A DNA stretch of 35,889 nt from contig SLPX01000056.1 of NCBI GenBank assembly GCA_007131745.1, positions 1 through 35,889 of the forward strand, in the 5' to 3' direction. Of the stretch, positions 8,391 to 17,655 are shown piece after piece. The stretch comes from Myxococcales bacterium. GTDB lineage: Bacteria; Myxococcota; Polyangia; HGW-17; SLPX01. Made by a program: the position numbers and the translations under genes. A model generated the notes under the pieces. The model did not search any database. It had not been told where the DNA came from and saw nothing but the letters and a program-made list of their open reading frames with translations. The first letter of the stretch is position 1. Each line of letters starts with the position of its first letter.

Positions 8391-8429
8391 AGAAAAAAAT
8401 GAAATGTTTCACGTGAAACATTTTTTGAC
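8391..8429. terminator. parS site 1 palindrome as possible bidirectional terminator
   Basis: As RNA, the 22-bp palindrome can fold into a nine-pair stem with a four-base loop. It is followed by about six T on the plus strand and, after a short AT tract, by seven T on the minus strand. On the minus strand this lies just past the rsmG stop, where a terminator is expected. The main role is surely parS, so this is a secondary reading. Confidence 0.35.
8405..8420. other. parS: parS site 1 (ParB-binding centromere)
   Basis: The 16-mer TGTTTCACGTGAAACA is an exact match to the conserved chromosomal parS sequence bound by ParB/Spo0J. Flanking bases extend the perfect palindrome to 22 bp (8402-8423). 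parS sites cluster near oriC, and this one is about 6 kb from the candidate origin. Confidence 0.93.
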
Positions 8430-8452
8430 GAGATAGTTGATCCCAAGAATGA

Positions 8453-8468
8453 TGTTTCACGTGAAACA
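8453..8468. other. parS: parS site 2 (ParB-binding centromere)
   Basis: This is a second exact copy of TGTTTCACGTGAAACA, 48 bp (centre to centre) from site 1. The perfect palindrome extends to 28 bp (8447-8474) and includes the rsmG stop codon at 8469-8471. Two such closely spaced perfect copies cannot reasonably be chance. Confidence 0.93.
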
Positions 8469-9095
8469 TCATTCATCCAGGATCTCTTTTCTTATGCCAA
8501 GCAAGACTCTTTTCCTTCCTTGATCCAGTTCATAGAAAAGTTTCTTCTCTGCTTTCTTTGTAAAAAGATCTGCTTGATTCAAGCTCAGCATCAACCAGAG
8601 AATGCCATCTCTTTGAAGGATTTTCATGCCGGTTTGCACCCATTTTTCAGGAGAAAAAACTGCTCTCGAAACAGCATCGCTGTATTTGGGTTTGTTTCTG
8701 AACTCTTCTATTCTTTCTTCGAAGATTTCTATGTTTTCAAGGTGGAGCCTTCTTTTGACTTCTCTCAAAAATACAGCTTTCTTGATTTTTGGCTCCAGCA
8801 AAGTGGCCTTCACGTCTTTTCTTAAGACGGCAACCACCATTCCCGGAAAACCTCCGCCGCTCCCCACATCTATCAAGTCACCATTTTTTCTGATGCCGGC
8901 AGCCAGCGGCAATGAATCCTCGAAATGCCGCCTTACCAAGTGATCGACTTCTTTCCTTGAATAGAGGTTGACGGTTTGATTCCACTTTTCAACCAGGTTT
9001 TTGTAGATCGCCAATTTTTCCAATGTGTTGGGTTCACACACCAAGCCGTAATTTTTGCATTTGTTTTTGAATTCGTTCCATTCTTCATAGACCAT
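8469..9095 (-). CDS. rsmG: 16S rRNA (guanine-N7) methyltransferase RsmG
   Basis: RsmG (GidB) makes m7G527 in 16S rRNA. The 208-residue protein has the RsmG N-terminal helices (YKNLVEKWNQTVNLYSRKE, HFEDSLPLA), the SAM-binding motif LIDVGSGGGFPG, LEPKIKKAVFLREV and the AVSRAVFSPEKW segment. The family is usually 205-240 residues. It is usually followed by parA and parB. Here it is followed by two parS sites and bioFD on the same strand. Unlike bioFD, its coding strand is purine-rich. The ATG at 9095 lacks a clear Shine-Dalgarno sequence. Confidence 0.95.
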   Translation of the reverse strand: MVYEEWNEFKNKCKNYGLVCEPNTLEKLAIYKNLVEKWNQTVNLYSRKEVDHLVRRHFEDSLPLAAGIRKNGDLIDVGSGGGFPGMVVAVLRKDVKATLLEPKIKKAVFLREVKRRLHLENIEIFEERIEEFRNKPKYSDAVSRAVFSPEKWVQTGMKILQRDGILWLMLSLNQADLFTKKAEKKLFYELDQGRKRVLLGIRKEILDE

Positions 9096-9418
9096 TGATC
9101 TTGTCTGTCTTGTAGGTTTGATCCAATAATGCTACCGCTGTTTCAGAAACCCGGGCTAATATTATCATCTATGTGAATTGAGGTAAAAGCTTTCGTTCTG
9201 TCCACGCGAATGATCCGACGCACAGCAAAAAGATGTCGATCATGATCTGAATCGACCGGGTTGATATTGTATCGCTTGTAAGCTACATTGTCCGTGTTTT
9301 TGTAAACCTATTGCTTTGTATATTTTATCGACCCTGTTATGCTATCTACTCCGACGGGGTAAAAGTACTATATATGAGGAACCTGACTTTGTTCAGGAAC
9401 AATTGAACAGAGTGAATC
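9096..9418. promoter_or_regulatory. Divergent intergenic region with weak promoter candidates
   Basis: This 323-base gap separates rsmG from the response-regulator gene. For the + strand gene, TTGTAT (9316-9321), a 16-base spacer and TATGCT (9338-9343) form a modest promoter. A short imperfect repeat CCTGA..TCAGG near 9380-9395 lies between it and the start. For rsmG, a weak TTTACC/TAATAT pair with a 17-base spacer can be read on the minus strand around 9150-9190. I see no gene or RNA in the gap. Confidence 0.35.
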
Positions 9419-12202
9419 GTGGCCAAAAGAAATCTTCTTCTAGTTGACGGTGATCCAAAAAGTCTTCGTGTTCTCGAGGTCAGTCTCAAGAAAACCGGCT
9501 ATATTGTAACTACGGCTGAAAACGGCGCCGACGCTCTTGAAAAGGTAGCAATGTCTCCGCCGGATCTCATAATTTCAGATATAAAAATGGAAGGAATGGA
9601 TGGGTTTGAGTTTTGTCGGCGACTGAAGGAAAAAGAAGAATGGAAAGAGATTCCATTTATTTTTCTAACCGCGGAACGATCCATTGAAGACAAAATCCAT
9701 GGTTTGGAATTCGGAGTTGAGGATTATCTGACAAAGCCGATTTACATAAAAGAGATTGTAACAAGGGTGAAAATCCTTCTTCAGAAGAAGGATCGAAAGA
9801 GCTTGGAAAAACGTGATTCCAGAACACTGTTTGAAGGTTCTTTATCCGACATGACGGTAGTGGACTTGATCCAGACTATCGAAATTGGACGAAAATCCGG
9901 TTTGATTCAATTCGTGGGTGAGGACAGCTATAAGGCGGCTATCTATTTTAGAAATGGACGAGTAATAGATGCGGAACTGGGAAGACTCCAGGGACAAAAC
10001 GCTGTGTATCGTCTTCTTGTCTGGTCTGAAGGTAGGTTTCAAGTCGAGTTTAAAACCATCAGAAGAAGAGATACGATTAATATGTCCAGTCAGGCGCTTC
10101 TCCTGGAGGGAATGCGACGTCTAGATGAATGGGGACGTCTTTTAGAACAACTGCCGTCTTTGGATACGGTTTTCGAGGTTGATTATGCAGAATTAGCGGA
10201 ACGCTTGAGTGAAATTCCTGATGAGATTAATTCAATTTTGAGACTTTTTGACGGGGTTAGAACACTGATTCAGGTTGTTGATGGAAGTGATTTTGATGAT
10301 CTTGAAGCTTTGAACATTATCAGCAAACTTTATTTTGAAGGGTTGATATATGACGTAAATGTGTCCCATTCGACGCAGTCCGTTCAAGAAGAACCTCCTC
10401 CGAATCTGGAAGGTTGGCTCAGGGATCCAATTGCAGCGGCCGCTGCTTTAAGAGACAGCAAGATAATCCGAAAAAATCGGAAGAGATCGGTTTCTGAAAA
10501 AACCGGAGAAAATATTTTTAAACGGCCGAGAAGAATAACGCAAAGGGGAATCGGAGCCGCCAAGGAGCCTCCATCTTTGGAAAGTTTTTCCGATGAAACG
10601 GTTGATATCAAGAAGAAGGTGAAAGCAGAGGATGAAGACCTGGGAATGTCTCAGGAAGATCACTTGAAAAAAAGACAAGAGAAAGCACAGCTAGATTTCA
10701 AAAAAGAAATGAATCTTTCAACGGTTGGAACCGACAGTGCAGAGGGAAGGGTTCTACCTTATAGGTTGTTGAGAAAACATACGGTGAAAAGTGATAATAC
10801 CGCGGCCGGAAACGACGACAAAAAGTCCCCGGTTTCGGAAAACCAAGACCTTCCAGGTAGGCGGGAACAAGAAAAAGATTGGACCAAGGAAGAGACCGCG
10901 CCATCCATTCCTTCAAGATTGTTGGTATCAGACAATGCTTTCGAATTGAGTGAATCCGCACAGGAACAAGGTGAAGAAAGCCCCCGAAAAGAAGAAAAGG
11001 ATACAGCACCCCAAAAAAACAGAGTGTTGGATATTGAAGAACACCGAAAAGTCGATAAAGACATTCCTCCCCTTGTTCTGCCTTCTGATTCAGAGATGAA
11101 GATATCTGAAGATTCAAGGCTTGTTACATCCATTCCACCGCTTCCGTCACCGGTATGGGAGAAAGGTTCGGAGACTTCGGAAGATGAGCACATTTCCGCG
11201 GACTCGCCGGCTCTTTCCGGTGAAATGGATTCATTGGATAAAATAGATACAAGCCCGGAAGATAGATCCGATGAAGATGAAAAAGTTGTTTTGGAACCTC
11301 ACCTGATGGCCCAAAGATCCAGGCATGGAGAAATTGAAACATCCAAATCAGTACAGGCAGCTGAAAATTCCGATGATAAAGCTTTAGATCGGCTTGAACA
11401 GAAATCTCCAGGAATTGAGGAGGAGAAATCCGAGACGACAAAAGGTGAAGATGTTTCCCCTCCCCCGGAAGAGCTGTATCCAGCATATGAAGAAACAGAA
11501 AAAATAACCCGGGTCGATACATTTGATCTGGAAAAGAAAGTTTTTGAAGCAGACAAAGAAGAACAATCACCTGACGAGGACATTGGTTATTCCCGGTTCA
11601 AAAGAGCAGCATTGACGGGGACAATTCTTGCGGTTATAGGGGCGTTGTTTTTAGGATACTTACTTTATCAGCGTTTCAGCGGACCGAAAGATCAACCGAT
11701 AGACATAGCCGGAGAAGCGAAAAAGCAGGACCCTGAGCCAAAGACAACAGATGGGGTTGTTTCGGGTGAAGTGTTTTTTGAAGAAGAGCAAGAAGAAGAA
11801 GAGGTCGTTTCCGAAGAAGTGTCTCACCGGCAAAAGGATGGAGAGAGAGTAGAAGAGCTGAAAAGCTTTTTAGAAGAAGGAAAAGCCGAAGACGCAATTA
11901 AGATGGCCGAGGAAATTGAAAACGGGGAAACTATTCCCAAAGAAGTGAAGGAGAAACTGGAGCAGATATACATTAAGAGAACAAGATCCGCTCTTGATTC
12001 GAGCAATTATTCAGAAGTAACGGAATTCGGTAAAAAAGCGCTGGCAATAAATCCCGCATTAACCGACATGTGGTTTTATTGCGGATATGCGTATAACGAG
12101 AGAAACGAAAGGGATCGGGCAACCGAACATTTTGAAAAATATCTGAATCTATGTCCGAATTGCAAATATTCCAATTGGGCCCGCAAGTACCTTGAACAAT
12201 GA
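9419..12202 (+). CDS. Response regulator / DUF4388 / transmembrane / TPR protein
   Basis: This 927-residue multidomain protein starts with a CheY-like receiver (residues 1-120) with acidic pocket D10/D12, phospho-acceptor D54 (IISDIKMEG), T84 and K106. Residues about 138-220 resemble the DUF4388/PATAN domain ([39 protein letters not shown]). A second helical stretch precedes a roughly 400-residue Glu/Asp/Lys/Ser-rich disordered region. One transmembrane helix lies near 730-752 ([17 protein letters not shown]). After an acidic linker, the C-terminus has TPR-like helices ([32 protein letters not shown]). The receiver would be cytoplasmic and the TPR part periplasmic. It has no DNA-binding domain. 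The start is GTG 9419. Its stop overlaps the tsaD ATG (ATGA), so the two are translationally coupled. No partner histidine kinase lies in the window. Confidence 0.85.
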   Translation: MAKRNLLLVDGDPKSLRVLEVSLKKTGYIVTTAENGADALEKVAMSPPDLIISDIKMEGMDGFEFCRRLKEKEEWKEIPFIFLTAERSIEDKIHGLEFGVEDYLTKPIYIKEIVTRVKILLQKKDRKSLEKRDSRTLFEGSLSDMTVVDLIQTIEIGRKSGLIQFVGEDSYKAAIYFRNGRVIDAELGRLQGQNAVYRLLVWSEGRFQVEFKTIRRRDTINMSSQALLLEGMRRLDEWGRLLEQLPSLDTVFEVDYAELAERLSEIPDEINSILRLFDGVRTLIQVVDGSDFDDLEALNIISKLYFEGLIYDVNVSHSTQSVQEEPPPNLEGWLRDPIAAAAALRDSKIIRKNRKRSVSEKTGENIFKRPRRITQRGIGAAKEPPSLESFSDETVDIKKKVKAEDEDLGMSQEDHLKKRQEKAQLDFKKEMNLSTVGTDSAEGRVLPYRLLRKHTVKSDNTAAGNDDKKSPVSENQDLPGRREQEKDWTKEETAPSIPSRLLVSDNAFELSESAQEQGEESPRKEEKDTAPQKNRVLDIEEHRKVDKDIPPLVLPSDSEMKISEDSRLVTSIPPLPSPVWEKGSETSEDEHISADSPALSGEMDSLDKIDTSPEDRSDEDEKVVLEPHLMAQRSRHGEIETSKSVQAAENSDDKALDRLEQKSPGIEEEKSETTKGEDVSPPPEELYPAYEETEKITRVDTFDLEKKVFEADKEEQSPDEDIGYSRFKRAALTGTILAVIGALFLGYLLYQRFSGPKDQPIDIAGEAKKQDPEPKTTDGVVSGEVFFEEEQEEEEVVSEEVSHRQKDGERVEELKSFLEEGKAEDAIKMAEEIENGETIPKEVKEKLEQIYIKRTRSALDSSNYSEVTEFGKKALAINPALTDMWFYCGYAYNERNERDRATEHFEKYLNLCPNCKYSNWARKYLEQ

Positions 12203-13275
12203 CTTTCAATTATATTCTTGGAGTTGAATCATCATGTGATGAAACAGCGGCTTCGGTGATAAAGGGGGAGAGAAAAATCCTCTCCAATGTAGTCGCTTCA
12301 CAGATAGACGTACATGCTTGCTTTGGGGGAGTTGTTCCGGAGTTGGCGTCAAGGCACCATGTTGTAAACTTGGTTCCTGTGATAAATGAAGCCATGGACA
12401 AAGCCATGAAGCTGGACCCGGAATTCAAAGGCATATCCGGACTGAGCGGAGTAGCAGTGTCTTACGGTCCTGGTCTTGTGGGTTCCTTGATGATGGGTTT
12501 GCAGGCAGCCAAGGGTCTTTGTTTTTATACTGGTCTGCCGTTATTGGGCGTGAATCATTTGGAAGCCCATCTTGAAGCAATATATGCGGTGGAGATCAAG
12601 AGAAGAGAAGACCTGGAAAAAGAACCCACTCCAGTGGTTGAGTGTCCTCATGTAGCACTGCTTGTCTCTGGAGGACACACATTGCTTATACATGTGATGA
12701 AGAGGGGAAGTTATGTCTTATTGGGAGGGACGAGAGATGACGCTGCCGGCGAGGCCTATGACAAGGTAGCGAAAATGTTGGGATTGGGGTATCCCGGCGG
12801 TGTAGTAATCGACAAACTGGCTGTACAGGGAGATCCAAAGGCCATTCATTTTCCAAGGGCTATGTCCGGGCGAAAATATTTGGATTTCAGTTTCAGCGGA
12901 CTCAAGACGGCCGTGAGGAGTTACATCAAGAAAAAGGGGGCACCTGAAGGAAACAGCGAACTGGCGGATTTTTGTGCGAGTTTTCAGGAATCAGTGGTGG
13001 ATGCGCTTCTCGAGAAAGCGACTTACGCCATGGAGAGAACATGTTGTAAAACTCTTGTTTTGTCAGGAGGAGTGGCGGCAAACAGCAGGCTTAGGGCGAA
13101 GAGTAATACCCTGGCTTTTGAAAGAGGATGGCAAGTAAAAGTTCCGGCCACAAATCTTTGCACGGATAACGCAGCTATGGTGGCTGTCGCTGGTTCAAGA
13201 GTCTTTCATGAAGGAAAAGTATCTGGAATGAGCCTGGATGCGGTTTGTAGGGTTCTACCGGGTTTTTGCAGGTAA
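12199..13275 (+). CDS. tsaD: tRNA N6-adenosine threonylcarbamoyltransferase TsaD
   Basis: TsaD transfers threonylcarbamoyl to A37 of ANN-decoding tRNAs (t6A), acting with TsaB and TsaE. The 358-residue ASKHA-fold protein starts [15 protein letters not shown] and has the metal-binding NHLEAHLEA motif near residue 120, [10 protein letters not shown], the [18 protein letters not shown] signature, [10 protein letters not shown], and [13 protein letters not shown] with a late CTDNAAM. Its length is normal. The ATG lies inside the previous stop (ATGA). rsmA follows after 15 bases, so this looks like one transcript. Confidence 0.97.
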   Translation: MTFNYILGVESSCDETAASVIKGERKILSNVVASQIDVHACFGGVVPELASRHHVVNLVPVINEAMDKAMKLDPEFKGISGLSGVAVSYGPGLVGSLMMGLQAAKGLCFYTGLPLLGVNHLEAHLEAIYAVEIKRREDLEKEPTPVVECPHVALLVSGGHTLLIHVMKRGSYVLLGGTRDDAAGEAYDKVAKMLGLGYPGGVVIDKLAVQGDPKAIHFPRAMSGRKYLDFSFSGLKTAVRSYIKKKGAPEGNSELADFCASFQESVVDALLEKATYAMERTCCKTLVLSGGVAANSRLRAKSNTLAFERGWQVKVPATNLCTDNAAMVAVAGSRVFHEGKVSGMSLDAVCRVLPGFCR

Positions 13276-13290
13276 AAAGGATAGTTCTTC

Positions 13291-14148
13291 ATGTGTGGTG
13301 ACCTGGAATATTTGCCTCATCCCAAAAAGCTTCTGGCTGAAAGCAATAAAAGAGCGCGGCGATCATTGGGGCAGAATTTTTTGGTTAACAGGGATTTGTT
13401 GAAAAAAATAGCAGTCTATGTTTCCACCGGCGGCAGTCCTACAGTGCTGGAAGTCGGACCGGGCCTTGGCCATTTGACGATTCTTTTGTGTTGTTTTTAT
13501 AAACATGTGATTGCAATAGAAAAAGATGAAGGGTTGGCGGCTGATCTTCGGAGGAGACTAAACGAAAGGTCGAACCTGGAGGTAATAGCTGGTGACGCCA
13601 CCGAAATATCTATAGGAGAACGTTTGAAACATCATTCGGAAGGGTATGATGTCGTTGGAAATCTGCCGTTTTATTGTGCAACAGAGATTTTATTTCATTT
13701 TCTTGAAGAAGATAAACCGGCCGAAAGAATGGTTTTCATGTTTCAGAAAGAAGTCGCTAGACGAATTTTAGCAAAGCCGGGTTCAAAAGAATATGGGGCT
13801 TTGACCGTGGCCTGCAATTCTCTTTCTTCACCAAAGGTTTTGTTTCCGGTAAGCGCGGGATCTTTTTACCCAAAGCCGGATGTTGATGGAGTAGTTCTGA
13901 CGTTTAGTCCGAAAAAGGAAAGGCTTTCATCCGAAAAACGGTCCTGCCTGAGAGAGATTCTACAAGCCGGATTTTCCGGCAGAAGAAAAAAGCTGAGAAA
14001 CGCTTTCAAAAAAAGGGGTCTTTGGGAAGAGCTGATCCTGTGTGAAAAAACGGATCTGGAGAGGCTGGGATCAGCCCGTCCGGACGCAATCAGTCCGGAA
14101 GATTATTTTATGCTTGCCGATGTGTTGTCAAAAGCGCGGAGCCGCTAA
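13291..14148 (+). CDS. rsmA: 16S rRNA dimethyladenosine transferase RsmA (KsgA)
   Basis: RsmA dimethylates A1518 and A1519 of 16S rRNA late in 30S assembly. Visible motifs are RRSLGQNFLVNRDLLKKI, SAM-binding VLEVGPGLGHLTILL, AIEKDEGLAADLR, the catalytic NLPFYCATEIL and the KEVARRILAKPGSKEYGALTV segment. The C-terminal helical domain (LREILQAGFSGRRKKLRNAF) is intact. The length is 285 residues, typical for the family. The N-terminal leader (MCGDLEYLPHPKKLLAESN) is slightly extended. It sits between tsaD and the DUF2085-like gene. Confidence 0.96.
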   Translation: MCGDLEYLPHPKKLLAESNKRARRSLGQNFLVNRDLLKKIAVYVSTGGSPTVLEVGPGLGHLTILLCCFYKHVIAIEKDEGLAADLRRRLNERSNLEVIAGDATEISIGERLKHHSEGYDVVGNLPFYCATEILFHFLEEDKPAERMVFMFQKEVARRILAKPGSKEYGALTVACNSLSSPKVLFPVSAGSFYPKPDVDGVVLTFSPKKERLSSEKRSCLREILQAGFSGRRKKLRNAFKKRGLWEELILCEKTDLERLGSARPDAISPEDYFMLADVLSKARSR

Positions 14149-14150
14149 TC

Positions 14151-14606
14151 TTGAACACAAGAGATAATAAAAAATCTGAATGGTGGATGTTGCTCCTAGC
14201 GCATCATTATGAGGAAGATCTGGATCATTGCTACAAATTAACAACCAAGAAAAGAGATTTTTATTTATGTGCAAGATGTATAGGATTGTATCCGGCGCTT
14301 TTTTTTACAATGATTTTGGTGTTTTCCGGTGTTTTTAAAATCTCTCCCGAACGATCCTATGATTTGATGGCTATTTGCTGTGGACTGGGTATTTTTGAGT
14401 GGGGAATAGTTCGCCTTGGATTTTGGGAAGGAAAGAACTTTTTGCGCACCATCACCGGTGTGATCATTGGGATTGGAATGGGGATCGGGTTGCCGCCGTA
14501 TTTTCAACGACCATTTTCCATTGGATTTTGGACGGTAGCCGGCGTGCTTGGGGGAGTGGTCGGATTGATAGAGATTGTGGCAAGATTTTCAGATTGGGAA
14601 AAATAG
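14151..14606 (+). CDS. DUF2085-like integral membrane protein
   Basis: This 151-residue membrane protein is coded two bases after rsmA, from a TTG start. The N-terminal part has a His/Cys pattern (HHYEEDLDHCY, then YLCARCIGLYPALF) that matches the H..C.R plus CARC.G.Y signature of the DUF2085 family. That suggests a metal site at the membrane face. About four hydrophobic helices follow (LFFTMILVFSGVF, MAICCGLGIFEWGIV, TITGVIIGIGMGIGL, WTVAGVLGGVVGLIEIV). The family function is unknown. The near-zero spacing implies translational coupling to rsmA. DUF2085 membership is from motif memory, not a search. Confidence 0.75.
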   Translation: MNTRDNKKSEWWMLLLAHHYEEDLDHCYKLTTKKRDFYLCARCIGLYPALFFTMILVFSGVFKISPERSYDLMAICCGLGIFEWGIVRLGFWEGKNFLRTITGVIIGIGMGIGLPPYFQRPFSIGFWTVAGVLGGVVGLIEIVARFSDWEK

Positions 14607-14646
14607 ACCATAACGGGGGGGTAAAACGTCTTAAAAGAAGGTGATG

Positions 14647-14691
14647 CCCTTTGTTTCTGTACGTGGATTGGTAATTATACGGAAACAAGGG
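14647..14691. repeat. Long imperfect inverted repeat
   Basis: The arms CCCTTTGTTTCTGTA (14647-14661) and TACGGAAACAAGGG (14678-14691) pair over about 14 bp with one bulge and one G-U pair, around a 16-base loop. No T run follows on either strand, so it is not a standard terminator. It sits in the 160-base gap after the DUF2085-like gene. It may be an mRNA 3' stabilising stem, a small RNA element or a protein-binding site. Confidence 0.6.
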
Positions 14692-14766
14692 TCTGGGAAA
14701 AAAGTTAAAATGAGAGTAAAAAGAAACAGTGGAATGTGAAGCATTTGAAAAGGATCCGTTTTTTGA

Positions 14767-15792
14767 GTGGATTTTGAGTGGAAAATGAAGCGCTATTGCG
14801 AAGAGGATTCAAACACAACGAACGATGCGAAAATCATAGACGCGCTATATGCAAGTGAAAACGATACGCTTTCCGAAGAAACAGCCGGTCTGAAGAAAAC
14901 ACTGTCATTTTGGAGGGAATCTCGAGTCGATGAAACTCCTCCCGGTAGAGTGAAAGAAAAAGTGTTGAAGGAGGCGGAAAGGCGAAAAGCAGGCTGGAAA
15001 GAAATTTTTCTTCTACCGATAAGAAAGCCGGCACTCGGGGTAGGGTTTGTTGTGATATGCGTTTTGGGATCGGTGATACTTTACAATTACGGAATCAAAA
15101 GATCGGCAACCCCAAAAAAGGTACAAGAAGAATGGTCGGATCAAAAGGATGAAACACTCCTTGCCTTGCAAGACCAACAGAAAGAATCTTTCCGCAAGAG
15201 AGTTAGAACATCTGATAACGGGGAGATGGAAATCGAGACAGCTCAAAGCACGGGTGGAATACCTGCGCTTCCGGCCGAAGAAAGCGAGAGACGTGAACGC
15301 GGTTCGCTGGGGCTGGATCATACAAGGACGCGGGAGAGAGAAGAGGTTTTTGAAGAAAAAACAGTTCCCCGGGGTTTATCGGCCCGACCAGGATTTGCAG
15401 CTTCTGAACCTAAAAGTAATGGAACGGAGAAAGAGTTGGTGCAGGACAGAGAAACCCAGGAGCCGGCAGCCTTGGATGATCCGATTGATGGAGATGAGGT
15501 GGTTCAGAGTGCGGCTGATGAAGTTGTTTTTTCGGCATTCTTTAAAATGGCGGTTAAGCTTCTAGTACAAAATGAACACAAGCAGGCGGCGAAGTTTTTT
15601 GAAAAAGCATACAAAGAAGCTGCAAATGACCGGCAAAGAGACTTGATATTATTGAGATGGGCACAAAGTGAATTCGCGCTTGGACGCTCGGAAAGGGGTT
15701 CAAAGCTCATACGCGGAATCAAGAACAGGCAGAGATGGATCAAGGAGATAGAACAACTTCAAAAAGTCTCTGGAGAACCTAAGAAGCCCTGA
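14767..15792 (+). CDS. Single-pass membrane protein with anti-sigma-like N-terminus and TPR-like C-terminus
   Basis: I do not recognise a named family. The 341-residue protein has a roughly 80-residue cytoplasmic helical part (ALYASENDTLSEETAGLKKT, PPGRVKEKVLKEAERRKAGW) of the kind found before the membrane helix of anti-sigma/zf-HC2-like proteins, but without the zinc-binding HxxxCxxC. One transmembrane helix lies at about 87-112 (PALGVGFVVICVLGSVILYNYG). A Glu/Arg-rich disordered linker follows, then a C-terminal TPR-like helical region (LLVQNEHKQAAKFFEKAYKEAAN). No sigma factor gene is adjacent. The start could be GTG 14767 or ATG 14785. It converges on rnhB with 19 bases between the stops. 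Confidence 0.65.
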   Translation: MDFEWKMKRYCEEDSNTTNDAKIIDALYASENDTLSEETAGLKKTLSFWRESRVDETPPGRVKEKVLKEAERRKAGWKEIFLLPIRKPALGVGFVVICVLGSVILYNYGIKRSATPKKVQEEWSDQKDETLLALQDQQKESFRKRVRTSDNGEMEIETAQSTGGIPALPAEESERRERGSLGLDHTRTREREEVFEEKTVPRGLSARPGFAASEPKSNGTEKELVQDRETQEPAALDDPIDGDEVVQSAADEVVFSAFFKMAVKLLVQNEHKQAAKFFEKAYKEAANDRQRDLILLRWAQSEFALGRSERGSKLIRGIKNRQRWIKEIEQLQKVSGEPKKP

Positions 15793-15811
15793 ACAAAGAT
15801 CTCTTAACGGA

Positions 15812-16513
15812 TTAAAAAAGATCGATTTGACCCTCCTTTTTTTTGCCTGACAGTTCATCCAGGATTCGCCATTTCCAAGACCGGCGGACCTCGCTCGGAA
15901 GGTTTTTGTGAACAGAATAGTAAGCTCTGAGTAAAACTTCGGTTTTTTTGTTTACATATCCTCCCCCGGCCGGATCGGCGCAAATGTTTTTGTATGAATC
16001 CAAAATAGCATTCATGGAAAGATCTCGTTCATGCTTGGCCACTATTGAAGCGGCGGAAACCAACGGTTCATTCTCATCAGCTCGATTCCTCGCTGATAAA
16101 AAAGGATATTTTCGGGCCAGGGGAGCGAATATCTTTTCTCCGTCTGCAACAGCCCATTTAACACAAGGGCCGCTTTCTAGAATATATTGAGCACATTTGA
16201 TTTCCAGCAGGTTAAGACCTTGTCTTCTTGTCCATTGATCCACCGCACAGGAAGATACTTTCACAACGATCGCCAGCCCGATTTGTGTTATGGAAGCAGC
16301 AATTTCTTTTCTCTTCTTTTGGGCGGATGGAGAAGATCCAAAGCATTTTGAATCAGCAACGCCCAGGGATTCCAGTGAAGAAAGAACGTCTGTTTTTAAA
16401 AAAACGCCGGCAACGACCAACGGTCCCATTACCGCACCCCTGCCGGCCTCGTCTATGCCAAGGGCGTAATCGCCGGCATTATCCATAAGAAGAAATGGGT
16501 CGTAAGAATGCAA
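15812..16513 (-). CDS. rnhB: Ribonuclease HII
   Basis: RNase HII removes ribonucleotides from DNA and RNA primers from RNA-DNA hybrids. Residues near 20 give the catalytic GIDEAGRGAVMGPLVVAG motif, followed by VADSK, an Asp in VADGEK, and NEPLVSAASIVAKHERD, the conserved metal-ligand region. GGGYVNKKTEVLL is the substrate-binding loop. At 233 residues it is slightly longer than average (about 200-215), with a short N-terminal extension and a Lys-rich tail KKKEGQIDLF. It is the last gene after rplM and rpsI. Confidence 0.95.
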   Translation of the reverse strand: MHSYDPFLLMDNAGDYALGIDEAGRGAVMGPLVVAGVFLKTDVLSSLESLGVADSKCFGSSPSAQKKRKEIAASITQIGLAIVVKVSSCAVDQWTRRQGLNLLEIKCAQYILESGPCVKWAVADGEKIFAPLARKYPFLSARNRADENEPLVSAASIVAKHERDLSMNAILDSYKNICADPAGGGYVNKKTEVLLRAYYSVHKNLPSEVRRSWKWRILDELSGKKKEGQIDLF

Positions 16514-16537
16514 GATGAGTGTGGAGCGGAGTAAAGA

Positions 16538-16948
16538 CTACCGTTTGGAAAATTGAAAGCGAGCCCTTGCGCCTCTCTGGCCGTATTTCTTTCTTTCTTT
16601 CGCCCGTGAATCCCTTGTTATGAAACCCACTCTTTTCAAAACAGTACGATGTTCAGGGTTCATTGAAGAAAGAGCTCGGCTGATACCATGGCGAAGCGCT
16701 TCAGCCTGACCGGATTTCCCCCCGCCTTTTACCGTAGCTTTGACATCGAATGTGCCTGCGACATTAACGAATTCCAGCGGCTGCATTATGATCATTTGTG
16801 AACTGACCCGGTCGAAGAATTCTTTGTACTCCATTTTGTTTACAATTATTCTACCGCTCCCGGGCTGGAGCCAAACTCTTGCAATTGCTGTTTTTCTTTT
16901 TCCGGTTGCATACCAGGAATTTTTGGAAGTTTCAGTTTCATTGGCCAT
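16538..16948 (-). CDS. rpsI: 30S ribosomal protein S9
   Basis: The 136-residue protein has the S9 core: [50 protein letters not shown] and the conserved C-terminal [18 protein letters not shown] whose last Arg contacts P-site tRNA. It follows rplM, the universal L13-S9 pair. The gap between the two is 57 bases and rnhB follows after 24 bases, consistent with co-transcription. Confidence 0.97.
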   Translation of the reverse strand: MANETETSKNSWYATGKRKTAIARVWLQPGSGRIIVNKMEYKEFFDRVSSQMIIMQPLEFVNVAGTFDVKATVKGGGKSGQAEALRHGISRALSSMNPEHRTVLKRVGFITRDSRAKERKKYGQRGARARFQFSKR

Positions 16949-17005
16949 TTGTCAAATCTCCGTTCTATAGGCCTTCAGTCATGGAATAAACCGTGCCGGC
17001 CGAAA

Positions 17006-17458
17006 TCAACTTTCCTGTTTATCAGACGGCAAAAGTATATTCGGTTTTTGAGCTTCGTGAGGATGATTAGATCCCGCGTAAACCTTGAGTTTTTTGAGCT
17101 GAGATCTTCCGAGTGGGTTGCGCGGCAACATCCCCTTGACCGCGGTGACAATCACTTCCGGAGACCGTGTTTTCAACATTTCTTCGGCCGTACGTGATTT
17201 CAAATTTCCGATATACCCGCTGTGTCGATAGTATTTCTTCTGCGAAAGCTTTTTTCCCGACAAGTGGACCTTGGAAGCGTTTATTGCTATTACAAAATCT
17301 CCCGTATCCATGTGAGGAGCGAACTCAGGCTTGTTTTTGCCTCTCAAAATGGAAGCGATAAAACTGGCAGCTCGCCCCAATGTCTGGTTTTCCAAGTCGA
17401 CCAGATACCATCGACGTTCGATTTCGCTCTTCTTAGGAGTATATGTTTTATGCATCAT
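17006..17458 (-). CDS. rplM: 50S ribosomal protein L13
   Basis: L13 is an early-assembly 50S protein. The sequence has [18 protein letters not shown], the conserved [23 protein letters not shown] region, [14 protein letters not shown] and [22 protein letters not shown] chose the ATG at 17458 (MMHKTYTP) because AAGGA lies nine bases upstream and it gives 150 residues, close to the usual 142-150. The frame runs upstream to 17503, but that would add an unlikely 15-residue extension. A likely promoter lies about 75-100 bases upstream. Confidence 0.96.
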   Translation of the reverse strand: MMHKTYTPKKSEIERRWYLVDLENQTLGRAASFIASILRGKNKPEFAPHMDTGDFVIAINASKVHLSGKKLSQKKYYRHSGYIGNLKSRTAEEMLKTRSPEVIVTAVKGMLPRNPLGRSQLKKLKVYAGSNHPHEAQKPNILLPSDKQES

Positions 17459-17529
17459 ATCAACAGTTCCTTCGCTCAAAATCGTGCGCCGACAAAAACG
17501 CACCGAACCTGTCCCATAAGGGAACGAAA

Positions 17530-17558
17530 CCTTTAATTCAATTATTTTAATATGTCAA
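17530..17558 (-). promoter_or_regulatory. Predicted rplM-rpsI promoter
   Basis: On the minus strand, a perfect TTGACA (17558-17553) is followed by a 17-base A/T-rich spacer and a weak TAAAGG (17535-17530). The leader between it and rplM contains a small TCCC-TTAT-GGGA stem at about 17511-17524, in the place where an L13 autoregulatory leader would be expected. Confidence 0.4.
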
Positions 17559-17655
17559 GAGTGGGTGCGAATGAGCTGTCGGTTTTTTCAAGGGTTTTGA
17601 AGCGGCTTTTTTCCGTAACACCGAAAGAAGTGATTGTTGGCTTGTGTTCTTCATT

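Noticed and set aside
8185..8472. Minus-strand frame whose protein repeats MFHVKH
   Set aside because: The repeated hexapeptide is the translation of the two parS sites. The frame overlaps bioF and has no family resemblance.
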